A DNA stretch of 64,000 nucleotides. It comes from Archivesica marissinica. Lineage: Eukaryota; Mollusca; Bivalvia; Venerida; Vesicomyidae. This document shows, one piece after another, positions 1 to 12,069 of the stretch; within the stretch, counting starts at the first letter, position 1; every line of letters begins with the position of its first letter. The notes below the pieces were generated by a model. That model was not told the origin of the DNA. It worked only from the letters and a program-made list of their open reading frames with translations, and did not search any database. The position numbers and the translations under genes were made by a program. Where the stretch lies: NCBI GenBank assembly GCA_014843695.1, contig CM026401.1, positions 52,723,320 to 52,787,319 of the forward strand. Reading direction: 5' to 3'.

Positions 1-546
1 TCACATAATGTATATGCATAATATTTACACAGACAAGCATACAACAAATAATAACAATGACGCCCACCCCTATGTATACACTGAACAAGTGAGGGCAGGT
101 CACTTTTCGATGCCATAGAATAATGGTTTTGCCTATCGCAATTATTATAACTAGATGTTTAGTGGGCTATGAGGGCTACTGTAATCTCATGCTGTAATCT
201 CAGTGTGTGTTTGGTTTTCATATCGCCAACTGTCGCTCACACAGGAATTTTTGTCAGCGACAGTCGGGGGTAGACCAGGTGAATACAATACCCGGTGCAC
301 GTATACTTCTAAGATGTCTAAGATTGCATATATATATATAAAAATATGTTTACCATTTCTAATACGACGAGAATACCTTGTTACATGGGCAATGTCGCGT
401 TATACTATAATACTGTGATCTACATGTCACAAGACAATAAAGTCTTACACCCAGTTAAGACTACAAAGTTTAAAATATGTGTACTAAGAAGATTAAGAGC
501 AAGTGGACTGTCTTAATGAGTGATGCACTTATCTATTCTTAAAGAC
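1..546. other. no gene recognised
   Basis: AT-rich sequence with only short spurious open frames, including a 71-codon frame at 203-418 with no recognisable motif. No repeat family, RNA gene or splice structure was recognised here. The right edge abuts the 3' side of a minus-strand retrotransposon fragment. Confidence 0.5.
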
Positions 547-1197
547 TTAGACACTGCACCGGACGGCTGAACCCCACGGAGCTCCTTTTATAGGTTTGTT
601 TGAAAGGCCTATCCAGGAGTGAGTGGCCCCAACGTAGATTCGTTTGTGCCTTAACAATGGAGTAGATCTCCGTGGGTGCGAGGAGTAGATCTCCGTGGGT
701 ACGAGCCTTAGACTATTCTCCACATTAGTGTGCTCCAGGCCAGACTTGGCAGCCCTGTCCGCCGGCTCGTTTCCAGTGATACCAATATGTGCTGGACACC
801 ATACTATGGTACCCAGGAGGTTTTGGTTCAAGCCTTCGTTGTATAACTTGACTATATCCGTAATTAGATCTGGTCTAGACTTACTATTCCTTGATTGTAA
901 GGAGACCAGTGATGAAAGTGAATCAGATAATATCACATTTTTCGGTGAATTATTATCTACTATCCAGCACATTGCTTTCTTAATTGCAATTAGCTCAGCC
1001 GTATAGATGGATACCTTATCGGTTAACCTTTCTACATATTCACATTGTAGGGATGGAATGACTACGGCTGCAGCTACCTTGCCAGAGTCAGGACATTTTG
1101 ATCCATCTGTATATATTGTTAGGTGTTGACTGTAATTTTCCTCTATGTGGCATTGGGCTTCCAATCTAGCGAGGTGAACTAGATCGGTTTTCCTCAC
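547..1197 (-). pseudogene. non-LTR retrotransposon RNase H domain (fragment)
   Basis: This 216-residue minus-strand frame is a clear type-I RNase H domain. It shows the early TDGS motif, an AEL block carrying the second acidic residue, a DS motif, and a C-terminal PAHxGxxGNExAD block, so all the usual catalytic acidic positions appear present. RNase H cleaves the RNA strand of RNA:DNA hybrids and occurs downstream of the reverse transcriptase in I-, Ingi-, LOA- and some R1-like LINE clades. Directly upstream on the minus strand, in another frame, lies the end of an RT domain (1166-1651). The two should be one polyprotein, so a frameshift has broken the element. Its clade cannot be fixed from this fragment. 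Confidence 0.88.
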
Positions 1198-1651
1198 TTT
1201 TTCTGATAAAGATATATATATCTATCACTGGATCTGACTGTGTCCAGGGCGGTACCGAGCCAGTCCTGAAGTCTGCCACCTGGACACCCTCGAGACCGAA
1301 CCCCGCCACAAGGTCCTGGACATGGGCTCCGAAAGGGAGTGTTTTGTCACTGAATCGGGCCTTGCGGTAGTATCCGGTTCTGAAGATCGCGTTCACGGGA
1401 TTGTCATCTTTTCTTGTTTGGGCCCTGGTCCAATATTTAACGCATTGAGCCTGGCATCGGATCTCCAACGGCTCAATCCCTGACTCAATTTCAAGCATAT
1501 AACTTGGGGTTGAAGGAAGGGCTCTCAGAGCTAGTCTCAGGGCGGAATTCTGTAACCTGTCTAGGGATTTGAGATGCGTGGGACATGCACTAGAATAGAT
1601 TTGTGCACCATAATCTATTTTTGAACGTATTAAAGACATATACAGTAGCAA
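1166..1651 (-). pseudogene. non-LTR retrotransposon RT C-terminal region (5'-truncated)
   Basis: A 161-residue minus-strand frame. Its N-terminal part resembles the post-catalytic 'thumb' region of LINE reverse transcriptases: a segment reading MSLIRSKIDYGAQIYSSA, then a block LDRLQNSALRLALRALPSTP, then MLEIESGIEPLEIR. This pattern (Y/F.S.I...DYG, then LD..QN..LR...GA/A..STP, then L..E....PL..R) is typical of LINEs that also encode RNase H. The reading frame shifts near 1197-1230, before the RNase H part. The catalytic RT motifs (FADD) are absent because the element is cut at about 1665, where a stop codon and then a minisatellite begin. It is therefore a dead 5'-truncated insertion. Confidence 0.8.
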
Positions 1652-1684
1652 GAGGCTTTTTTTAGAAGTTAGTCATTCTAGATT

Positions 1685-2090
1685 GACTCATAATGAGGGA
1701 GATGGATTAAATGTCCTCTTCTCTCCCTCGTGGAGATGGATTAAATGTTATCTTCTCTCCCTCGTGGAGATGGATTAAATGTCCTCTTCTCTCCCCCATG
1801 GAGATGGATTAAATGTCCTCTTCTCTCCCATGGAGATGGATTAAATGTCCTCCTCTCTCCCACATGGAGATGGATTAAATGTCCTCTTCTCTCCTCCATG
1901 GAGATGGATTAAATGTCCTCTTCTCTCTCCCAGGATTAAATTTCCTCTTCTCTCCCTCGTGGAGATGGATTAAAATGTTATCTTCTCTCCCGCGTGGAGA
2001 TGGATTAAATTTCCGCTTCTCTCCCTGATAATGAGGGAGATGGATTAAATGTCCTCTTCTCTCCCCCATGGAGATGGATTCCACCAGTAA
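1685..2090. repeat. ~35-bp minisatellite derived from inside a SINE
   Basis: About ten imperfect copies of a unit containing GGAGATGGATTAAATG followed by TCCTCTTCTCTCCC. The unit closely matches the internal part of SINE family C in this window (TTAAATTCC, TCTTCTCTCTCCCTCGTG, GATGGATTCC). Unit length varies slightly by deletion. Confidence 0.85.
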
Positions 2091-2163
2091 TGAGGCATTG
2101 AGAGCGATTAATCTAATGTAGTAAACACTTATTCTGCAATCTAGCTAAGGTAAATTTGTATAA
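2070..2163 (+). mobile_element. SINE family C, 3' tail only
   Basis: The last minisatellite unit runs directly into GGATTCCACCAGTAATGAGG, then GAGAGCGATTAATCTAATG, and ends with CTAAGGTAAATTTGTATAA. This is the family C 3' tail in the same order as in the full copies at 23163, 59168 and 62812. It shows that the neighbouring array grew inside a SINE. Confidence 0.72.
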
Positions 2164-2640
2164 CCTAAATTGACATGCAACAATCGATATCTTATTCTTC
2201 TCTGTTAATGGGTAACAAGTCAACCATTGAGCTATTATGGCCATGCGTGGGGGGAATGATTTATGACAGTCAAAAGGGGCATACACAATACACAGATACG
2301 ATTTTGTTTTTACCCAATAATTTTATGGTAAAATTGTATAAATTATTAATACAGTCACAATGTATTAGAAAATGTAAGGGTGTCGCACCAACACCTTAGG
2401 TCATGTCATATAGCGATAACCAGAAGGCTGTTCCACCAATTGAACCGCGTATTCGGTAAGTCATGGTTATACACACACATAAACGTTTTTAAATCCCATA
2501 TACTGGAAATTGGAGTCACATTAATATCCTTTATCTACTATCATTTATTTATATGAATAATTGAGAAATAAAATGTTTGAACTAAAGTTGAGGAAAGATA
2601 TTGTTATTGACTTTCAATTCTCACAACTTACGATTCTTAT
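2164..2640. other. no gene recognised
   Basis: AT-rich sequence. A 74-codon frame at 2175-2399 has no recognisable motif and is taken as chance. Confidence 0.4.
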
Positions 2641-2644
2641 ACCC

Positions 2645-2713
2645 GTAGCGTGAGCCCCGTAAGTCACAACTAGCGAACTTTCAATCCTCACGGACTTACG
2701 GGGCTCACGCTAC
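2645..2713. repeat. 21-bp perfect inverted repeat (hairpin)
   Basis: The segment GTAGCGTGAGCCCCGTAAGTC is followed about 27 bp later by its exact reverse complement, ending at about 2712. The GC-rich stem contrasts with the AT-rich surroundings. It may be a tiny foldback element. Confidence 0.8.
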
Positions 2714-2781
2714 ACCGGCATTCACCAGCGAAAACGGCCATCACCAGTAACAACTGAAGTTAACTCTAGCATATATATATA

Positions 2782-2972
2782 CAGTCTATATCCGCTATGT
2801 CGGTTATGTCGAATTATCCGGTTAACTCGAAGTCGGGTCAAAGTCCCGGTCCAAACACTATCATTTTACATATAACTTGCTCCGTTTATATCAAATTTTG
2901 TTAAGTAAAACATCGGTTATGTCGAAGTATTTTGCTTGGTCCCACTGAATTCGACATAGCGGATGTAGACTT
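2782..2972. mobile_element. pogo/Tigger-like MITE, copy 1
   Basis: A 191-bp element flanked by TA. The left end reads CAGTCTATATCCGCTATGTC. The right end contains CGACATAGCGGATGTAGACT, an inverted near-match to the left end with a decayed terminal base. The CAGT start, the TA target and the TCCGxTATGTCG pattern resemble pogo/Tigger inverted repeats. It is related to the element at 55938-56081 but in opposite internal orientation. It has no coding capacity. Confidence 0.8.
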
Positions 2973-2974
2973 TA

Positions 2975-3275
2975 CATAGGAATAATTCGTTTTATGTTTT
3001 CATTTTAGTGGTTTTAATATAATATTGACATCTTACTCATTGTATTCTCCGAATTCCTGTCTTCCTTCCAATGTATTTCAGCATACGTCACAAACAAGCT
3101 GCAAAAAAAGCTATAATTTTATAACAATTGAAATAAATCAATGTGTGTTTGTTTGTATGTTTGTTTGTGTAGTGTACAGTAGTACCGTCGCCAAGTTAGG
3201 CCATACGGCGACTTTCCAGCTATTATTGGTTGAGGACACAGAGGCCCTCGAACTATAGTCAAATAAAATTAGTTT
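2975..3275. other. no gene; degenerate repeat similar to SINE E
   Basis: Intergenic sequence. The part at about 3180-3260 (GCCATACGGCGACTTTCCAG and following) resembles the body of the decayed SINE at 47735-47925 and a segment at about 61690 in reverse. No tRNA-like head could be delimited. Confidence 0.4.
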
Positions 3276-3278
3276 AGT

Positions 3279-3508
3279 TTATACAAATTTATTTTAGCTC
3301 GATTGCGAAACAAGTTCTTTCAACTTATATTAATATCACTCTCGAGACCTCATTCCTGATGGAATCCATCGCCATGAAGGAGAGAGAAGAGGCAAGGTGG
3401 AATTTAAATGTCTTGCCTAAGGGCACACTCGTAACGGCTCCAGCGGGGTTCGAACTCCGGACCTTTCGCACCTGAAGCGAACGCGCATCCACTGCGCTAT
3501 CACGACTA
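3279..3508 (-). mobile_element. SINE family C (tRNA-derived), minus strand
   Basis: Reverse complement of the family C consensus. The tRNA-like head is at the right end. It includes the box A-like TAGCGCAGTGGATGC, an anticodon-like arm with a 5-bp TTCGC/GCGAA stem around loop TTCAGGT, and the box B-like GGAGTTCGAACCCC. The common tail with TTTTAGCTCGATTGCGAAAC is on the left. The polymerase III boxes are close to consensus. Confidence 0.85.
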
Positions 3509-3643
3509 AAATTAGTATTTACTGTCCGATATCGTGTGTGCCCATTTAACTGAAAGCAGCGTCATTTTAAATGTAATATGACTATGTATAAATGATTTTA
3601 TTTCTTCATACACGATGGCAGCCATCACGACCGTTCTTCAAGA

Positions 3644-3778
3644 CAATACAGTTTCTTACGGAGGTTGGTGCACCAAGTACTGGTTAACTGCTGGAGCCTG
3701 CTCAGTGAGGGTGTTGTTAGGTAACCTACCCGTCGTTCAAATGGGTAACCGGTAGAGACGTTAAATAAACTTACATAA
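3644..3778 (+). mobile_element. SINE family A2 fragment
   Basis: Contains the A2 body (TTTCTTACGGAGGTTGGTGC) and ends with the common tail hairpin as CGTCGTTC...GAGACG, followed by TTAAATAAACTTA. The tRNA-like head is missing, so it is 5'-truncated. Confidence 0.72.
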
Positions 3779-3807
3779 TGCAAACGAGAACTACACGGAC
3801 TATTTAA

Positions 3808-3988
3808 TATGTTGCCAGACAAGCAAGTATAGTTGCCAGACAAACAAGTATAGTTGCCAGACAAACAAGTATAGTTGCCAGACAAACAAGTATAGTTGCC
3901 AGACAAACAAGTATAGTTGCCAGACAAACAAGTATAGTTACCAGACAAACAAGTATAGTTACCAGACAAACAAGTATAGTTACCAGTA
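3808..3988. repeat. 21-bp minisatellite (~9 copies)
   Basis: Unit AGTTGCCAGACAAACAAGTA plus one base, with a G-to-A change (AGTTACC) in the last units. Because 21 is a multiple of three, it keeps frames open on the minus strand; these are not regarded as genes. Confidence 0.95.
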
Positions 3989-4086
3989 GAAAAGCATCAC
4001 ATGTATGATTGATCAGATACAAACTGTGCTCCTTTTCACATTCATTAGCAAGCTCACCAATGAGCGACATCGGTCAGTTACGGCCC

Positions 4087-7000
4087 CTGAATACTCACTA
4101 CTCCCTATAAGTATGTATGTCCTGAATACTTACTACTCCCTATAAGTATGTATGTCCTGAATACTTACTACTCCCTATAAGTATGTATGTCCTGAATACT
4201 TACTACTCCCTATAAGTATGTATGTCCTGAATACTTACTACTCCCTATAAGTATGTATGTCCTGAATACTTACTACTCCCTATAAGTATGTATGTCCTGA
4301 ATACTTACTACTCCCTATAAGTATGTATGTCCTGAATACTTACTACTCCCTATATGTATGTATGTCCTGAATACTTACTACTCCCTATAAGTATGTATGT
4401 CCTGAATACTTACTACTCCCTATATGTATGTATGTCCTGAATACTTACTACTCTCTATAGTATGTATGTCCTGAATACTTACTACTCCCTATAAGTATGT
4501 ATGTCCTGAATACTTACTACTCTCTATAAGTAGGTATGTCCTGAATACTTACTACTCCCTATAAGTAGGTATGTCCTGAATACTTACTGCTCTCTATAAG
4601 TATGTATGTCCTGAATACTTACTACTCCCTATAAGTATGTATGTCATGAATACTTACTACTCCCTATAAGTATGTATGTCCTGAATACTTACTACTCTCT
4701 ATAAGTATGTATGTCCTGAATACTTACTACTCCCTATAAGTAGGTATGTCCTGAATACTTATTGCTCTCTATAAGTAGGTATGTCCTGAATACTTACTAC
4801 TCCCTATAAGTAGGTATGTCCTGAATACTTACTGCTCTCTATAAGTATGTATGTCCTGAATACTTACTACTCCCTATAAGTATGTATGTCATGAATACTT
4901 ACTACTCCCTATAAGTATGTATGTCCTGAATACTTACTACTCTCTATAAGTATGTATGTCCTGAATACTTACTACTCCCTATAAGTAGGTATGTCCTGAA
5001 TACTTATTGCTCTCTATAAGTAGGTATGTCCTGAATACTTACTACTCCCTATAAGTAGGTATGTCCTGAATACTTACTGCTCTCTATAAGTATGTATGTC
5101 CTGAATACTTACTACTCCCTATAAGTATGTATGTCCTGAATACTTACTACTCCCTATAAGTATGTATGTCCTGAATACTTACTACTCCCTATATGTATGT
5201 ATGTCATGAATACTTACTACTCCCTATAAGTATGTATGTCCTGAATACTTACTACTCCCTATTAGTAGGTATGTCCTGAATACTTACTACTCCCTATAAG
5301 TAGGTATGTCCTGAATACTTACTGCTCCCTATATGTATGTATGTCCTGAATACTTACTACTCCCTATATGTATGTATGTCATGAATACTTACTACTCCCT
5401 ATAAGTATGTATGTCCTGAATACTTACTACTACCTATAAGTATGTATGTCCTAAATACTTACTACTACCTATAAGTATGTATGTCCTGAATACTTACTAC
5501 TCTCTATAAGTATGTATGTCCTAAATACTTACTACTCCCTATAAGTATGTATGTCCTGAATACTTACTACTCCCTATAAGTATGTATGTCCTGAATACTT
5601 ACTACTACCTATAAGTATGTATGTCCTGAATACTTACTACTCTCTATAAGTATGTATGTCCTAAATACTTACTACTCCCTATAAGTATGTATGTCCTGAA
5701 TACTTACTACTCCCTATAAGTATGTATGTCCTGAATACTTACTACTACCTATAAGTATGTATGTCCTGAATACTTACTACTCTCTATAAGTATGTATGTC
5801 CTAAATACTTACTACTCCCTATAAGTATGTATGTCCTGAATACTTACTACTCCCTATAAGTATGTATGTCCTGAATACTTACTACTACCTATAAGTATGT
5901 ATGTCCTGAATACTTACTACTCTCTATAAGTATGTATGTCCTAAATACTTACTACTCCCTATAAGTATGTATGTCCTGAATACTTACTACTCCCTATAAG
6001 TATGTATGTCCTGAATACTTACTACTCCCTATAAGTATGTATGTCCTGAATACTTACTACTCCCTATAAGTATGTATGTCCTGAATACTTACTACTCCCT
6101 ATAAGTATGTATGTCCTGAATACTTACTACTCCCTATAAGTATGTATGTCCTGAATACTTACTACTCCCTATAAGTATGTATGTCCTGAATACTTACTAC
6201 TCCCTATAAGTATGTATGTCCTGAATACTTACTACTCCCTATAAGTATGTATGTCCTGAATACTTACTACTCCCTATAAGTATGTATGTCCTGAATACTT
6301 ACTACTCCCTATAAGTATGTATGTCCTGAATACTTACTACTCCCTATAAGTATGTATGTCCTGAATACTTACTACTCCCTATAAGTATGTATGTCCTGAA
6401 TACTTACTACTCCCTATAAGTATGTATGTCCTGAATACTTACTACTCCCTATAAGTATGTATGTCCTGAATACTTACTACTCCCTATAAGTATGTATGTC
6501 CTGAATACTTACTACTCCCTATAAGTATGTATGTCCTGAATACTTACTACTCCCTATAAGTATGTATGTCCTGAATACTTACTACTCCCTATAAGTATGT
6601 ATGTCCTGAATACTTACTACTCCCTATAAGTATGTATGTCCTGAATACTTACTACTCCCTATAAGTATATATGTCCTGAATACTTACTACTCCCTATAAG
6701 TATATATGTCCTGAGTACTTACTACTCCATATACGTATGTATGTCCTGAATACTTACTACTCCCTATAAGTATGTATGTCCTGAATACTTACTACTCTCT
6801 ATATGTATGTATGTCCTGAGTACTTACTACTCCATATACGTATGTATGTCCTGAATACTTACTACTCCCTATAAGTATGTATGTCCTAAATACTTACTAC
6901 TACCTATAAGTATGTATGTCCTGAATACTTACTACTCCCTATAAGTATGTATGTCCTGAATACTTACTACTCCCTATAAGTATGTATGTCCTGAATACTT

Positions 7001-9095
7001 ACTACTCCCTATAAGTATGTATGTCCTGACTACTTACTACTCCCTATAAGTATGTATGTCCTGAATACTTACTACTCCCTATAAGTATGTATGTCCTGAA
7101 TACTTACTACTCCCTATAAGTATGTATGTCCTGAATACTTACTACTCCCTATAATTATGTATGTCCTGAATACTTACTACTCCCTATAAGTATGTATGTC
7201 CTGAATACTTACTACTCCCTATAAGTATGTATGTCCTGAATAATTACTACTCCCTATACGTGTGTATGTCCTGAATACTTACTACTCCCTATAAGTATGT
7301 ATGTCCTGAATACTTACTACTCCCTATAAGTATGTATGTCCTGAATACTTACTACTCCCTATAAGTATGTATGTCCTGAATACTTACTACTCCCTATAAG
7401 TATGTATGTCCTGAATACTTACTACTCCCTATAAGTATGTATGTCCTGAATACTTACTACTCCCTATACGTGTGTATGTCCTGAATACTTACTACTCCCT
7501 ATAAGTATGTATGTCCTGAATACTTACTACTCCCTATAAGTATGTATGTCCTGAATACTTACTACTCCCTATAAGTATATATGTCCTGAATACTTACTAC
7601 TCCCTATAAGTATGTATGTCCTGAATACTTACTACTCCCTATAAGTATATATGTCCTGAATACTTACTACTCCCTATAAGTATGTATGTCCTGAATACTT
7701 ACTACTCCCTATAAGTATGTATGTCCTGAATACTTACTACTCCCTATAAGTATGTATGTCCTGAATACTTACTACTCCCTATAAGTATGTATGTCCTGAA
7801 TACTTACTACTCCCTATACGTGTGTATGTCCTGAATACTTACTACTCCCTATAAGTATGTATGTCCTGAATACTTATTACTCCCTATAAGTATGTATGTC
7901 CTGAATACTTACTACTCCCTATAAGTATATATGTCCTGAATACTTACTACTCCCTATAAGTATGTATGTCCTGAATACTTACTACTCCCTATAAGTATAT
8001 ATGTCCTGAATACTTACTACTCCCTATAAGTATGTATGTCCTGAATACTTACTACTCCCTATAAGTATGTATGTCCTGAATACTTACTACTCCCTATAAG
8101 TATGTATGTCCTGAATACTTACTACTCCCTATAAGTATGTATGTCCTGAATACTTACTACTCCCTATAAGTATATATGTCCTGAATACTTACTACTCCCT
8201 ATAAGTATGTATGTCCTGAATACTTACTACTCCGTATAAGTATGTATGTCCTGAATACTTACTACTCCCTATAAGTATATATGTCCTGAGTACTTACTAC
8301 TCCATATACGTATGTATGTCCTGAATACTTACTACACCCTATAAGTATGTATGTCCTGAATACTTACTACTCTCTATATGTATGTATGTCCTGAGTACTT
8401 ACTACTCCATATACGTATGTATGTCCTGAATACTTACTACTCCCTATAAGTATGTATGTCCTAAATACTTACTACTACCTATAAGTATGTATGTCCTGAA
8501 TACTTACTACTCTCTATAAGTATGTATGTCCTAAATACTTACTACTCACTATAAGTATGTATGTCCTGAATACTTACTACTCCCTATAAGTATGTATGTC
8601 CTGAATACTTACTACTCCCTATAAGTATGTATGTCCTGAATACTTACTACTCCCTATAAGTATGTATGTCCTGAATACTTACTACTCCCTATAAGTATGT
8701 ATGTCCTGACTACTTACTACTCTCTATATGTATGTATGTCCTGAATACTTACTACTCCCTATAAGTATGTATGTCCTGAATACTTACTACTCCCTATAAG
8801 TATGTATGTCCTGAATACTTACTACTCCCTATAATTATGTATGTCCTGAATACTTACTACTCCCTATAAGTATGTATGTCCTGAATACTTACTACTCCCT
8901 ATAATTATGTATGTCCTGAATACTTACTACTCCCTATAAGTATGTATGTCCTGAATACTTACTACTCCCTATAAGTATGTATGTCCTGAATACTTACTAC
9001 TCCCTATAATTATGTATGTCCTGAATACTTACTACTCCCTATAAGTATGTATGTCCTGAATACTTACTACTCCCTATAATTATGTATGTCCTCTT
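4087..9095. repeat. 35-bp satellite array, ~143 copies, with higher-order structure
   Basis: Five kilobases of a 35-bp unit containing TGAATACTTACTACTCCC and TATAAGTATGTATGTCC. Variants fall in ordered patterns. A four-unit (140-bp) block with CTAAATAC and CTACCTATAAG variants repeats at 5521, 5661, 5801 and 5941. A seven-unit (245-bp) period is marked by TTATTGCTCTC at about 4760 and 5005. A larger block with GAGTACTTACTACTCCATAT near 6711 and 6816 recurs near 8286 and 8391, 45 units (1575 bp) away. The unit contains short inverted TACTTA/TAAGTA. No long open frame is present. Confidence 0.97.
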
Positions 9096-9350
9096 ATGTT
9101 GTTTCCTCTGTTTTTGTCGTTGTTTCCTTTGCACAACATGCTATCAATTTCTTCAAATTTCTCATATTATTATTATTTTGCTACTAGCTCTCGACAGATA
9201 TCCTACAGTTTATCCAATGGGTAAAACATCTGTAACTGTTTGTTATCAATGAACTAACATGAGTTGGATAAAATCACATTTATCATAGCACGATTGATTA
9301 TCATATCATGGAAAGTTGACCGACATATGAGTGGACATAAATCGAACGCA
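9096..9350. other. no gene recognised
   Basis: Unique AT-rich spacer between two tandem arrays; nothing recognised. Confidence 0.4.
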
Positions 9351-10330
9351 AACAGGCATATCAATCGAACGCAAACAGGCATATCAATCGAAAGTATTCT
9401 GACAAATCAATCGAAAGTATTCTGATAAATCAATCGAAGTATTCTGATAAATCAATCGAAAGTATTCTGACAAATCAATCGAAAGTATACTGGCAAATCA
9501 ATCGAATGTATTCTGACAAATCAATCGAAAGTATACTGACAAATCAATCGAAAGTATACTGACAAATCATTCGAAAGTATACTAAATCAGTCGAATGTAT
9601 ACTGGCTAATCAATCGAAGTATACTGACAAATCAATCGAAAGTATTCTAACAAATCAATCGAAAGTATACTGGCAAATCATTCGAAAGTATACTAAATCA
9701 GTCGAATGTATACTGGCAAATCAATCGAAGTATACTGACAAATCAATCGAAAGTATTCTGACAAATCAATCGAAAGTATACTGACAAATCATTCGAAAGT
9801 ATACTAAATCAGTGGAATGTATACTAAATCAATCGAAAGTATACTGACAAATCAATCGACAGTATTCTGACAACTCAATCGAAATTATACTGACAAATCA
9901 ATCGAAAGTTTAGTGACAACTCAATTGAAAGTATACTGACAACTCAATCGAAAGTATACTAAAGCATTCGAAAGTATGCTGACCACTCAATCGAAAGTAT
10001 AGTGACAAATCAATTGAAAGTATACTGACAACTCAATCGAAAGCATACTGACAAATCAATCGAAAGTATACTAAAGCATTCGAAAGTATACTGACAACTC
10101 AATCGAAAGTATAGTGACAAATCAATTGAAAGTATACTGACAACTCAATCGAAAGTAGAACGACAAATCAATCGAAAGTAGACAGGCATATTAATTGAAA
10201 GGAGATAATTATAAATATCAATCGAACATAGAAAACATATCAATAGAAAGTTGATAGCCAGATAAATAGAAAGTCGATAGCCAGATAAATAGAAAGTCGA
10301 TAGCCAGATCAATAGAAAGTCGATAGCCAG
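9350..10330. repeat. ~23-bp satellite array
   Basis: About 37 copies of a 22-24-bp unit with core AAATCAATCGAAAGTATACT, including deleted and point variants. The array degrades at its right edge into GATAGCCAGATAAATAGAAA units (10240-10330), which share the ATAGAAAGT segment. Confidence 0.93.
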
Positions 10331-11425
10331 CTAAGTTGGCACACAGTAATGATATTAATTGTGAAAGATTGGCCAACAACTGTTAAGAGTGGTCAGTACG
10401 AATTTGGACAATTCAAGGGCAATGACTCAGGTGCGACCGGGCAACACTGCTGGTTAGAAACGAGATCAATGACTTCCTTGGTGTCAGCTGAGAGCCTTAT
10501 CGACTCCATATGAGTACATATGCCCATATATCACTGTGGCATAGACTGTGAGGGCAGATATCTGGCGTTGTAAATCCATGCTTCCGGATCATATCCGGGT
10601 CCTACCAGTTGGTGACGGCACAATACGCCTGTGAATGTGGATGGCAATTTGGTTGCGACGAAAGCGCCACCGAAATAACCGGAACTGGTGTTGCTTATGT
10701 GGACTGACAAGTCGTGGAGGTTATATTCTTAAAAGGGCGTTTGAATAGGTATGGTTAATTAATGAATCTCTAGAACAATAAATTATTTATTGAGATCCAT
10801 ATCGGCTATAAAGAATGAATAGTGTATGTCAATATGTTACACAGTTATGCTATGGGAATCTTGGGGTTTTAATTTAGTGATAAACCGAAAATGTGTAATC
10901 GATTATAATCGACGAGTCTTTATTTTGGTCTCTTACTTTTATGTTTGTTTATACCTCAAATAAAACCACGATTTATTATTGGCTGTATTGTATTAGCATT
11001 GCACGCTTGCAACAACAATTATAACTGTATCTAGTACTAGACTTTTCACTAGTATGTCACTAAGCGTTCTGTCTGTCCTCTATTAACTTAAAAACGAATT
11101 TTATATCAGGTGGCAGTCTACTAACTTAAAGTCTAGTACTCAGATGTAACTGAGTAACTAATTTGTCGAAACTAGTAACTTGTAAGTAATTTATTAGTAC
11201 TAAATAGATTGTTAAACTCACAAATTAGATGGAATGATTTTGATTTATAACTATATCAATTGCCCGATTAATAATCAATTATCTAGTCCGATTATTGCGA
11301 TTAATCGATTATGGATTTTGAAACCGATGCACATCACTAGGTTGTATGTACCTTGTTTTTATTTTGGTCGCGAAATTAGCTGTCACATGTTTAGAGTGTA
11401 ACGGCACTATAGATACAATCAGTCT
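10331..11425. other. no gene recognised
   Basis: About 1.1 kb of non-tandem sequence. The part at 10530-10730 is GC-richer than its surroundings (for example CATCCGGGTCC-like and GGTGACGGCACAATACGCC text), but no continuous frame, splice-bounded exon or recognisable motif was seen. Confidence 0.4.
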
Positions 11426-11429
11426 TGAA

Positions 11430-11541
11430 ACATACTCATATAAACCCTGCATAGTTACCCACTCATATAAACCCTGCATAGTTACCCACTCATATAAACC
11501 CTGCATAGTTACCCACTCATATAAACCCTGCATAGTTACCC
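11430..11541. repeat. 27-bp minisatellite (4 copies)
   Basis: Unit CATATAAACCCTGCATAGTT followed by ACCCACT. A solo inverted version of the same unit sits at 22425-22480. Confidence 0.93.
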
Positions 11542-11704
11542 ATAGCGTGTATGTGTAAAATATTTACATAAACTGTTCATGCCTTATGGTAGATATGGTG
11601 TTCCAGGCCCATATCCACACTGAGGTACACAGAGGCAGCTGCCTCGGTTATACTTTCCAAAGCAAATTTGCTGTATAAAATAATGACTGCTTCAGAGCTG
11701 AAAG

Positions 11705-11878
11705 GGAAGTATGTGAGATGGTACGATGGTCGCCATATCTGACAGGTGGGTTTTCTCCGGGTACTCCGGTTTCCTCCCACATGAATGACCACGTATACGC
11801 TTACATCCGAGCCAACGAGAGTGATTAATATAAGTTGTTCGTTCAAACTTGCTTCGCAATCGTTGTAAAATAAATATA
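11705..11878 (+). mobile_element. SINE family B, 5'-truncated
   Basis: Body begins near GGGAAGTATGTGAGATGGTA and continues through TCTCCGGGTACTCCGGTTTC to the tail CGAGAGTGATTAATATAAG and TTCGCAATCGTTGTAAAATA. The tRNA-like head present in the copy at 24949 is missing. Confidence 0.8.
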
Positions 11879-12069
11879 AAAAATAAAAACAATGTGTATT
11901 GCCAGCTGTCAATGACATGCTGCGCCGAATCAGAATCATTCCAGATATTATTGCACGTGTGGACATTTAAGAAAATATGTGATGGTTGTATTACACTAAA
12001 TACAAGCAAAGTAATGTGATTATTTAAAAGAACTGTATAACGTATAAAGCAGAACAATAATTATATAGG

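Noticed and set aside
4087..9095. CRISPR array
   Set aside because: Units are directly adjacent without unique spacers, the context is eukaryotic, and no cas genes are present.
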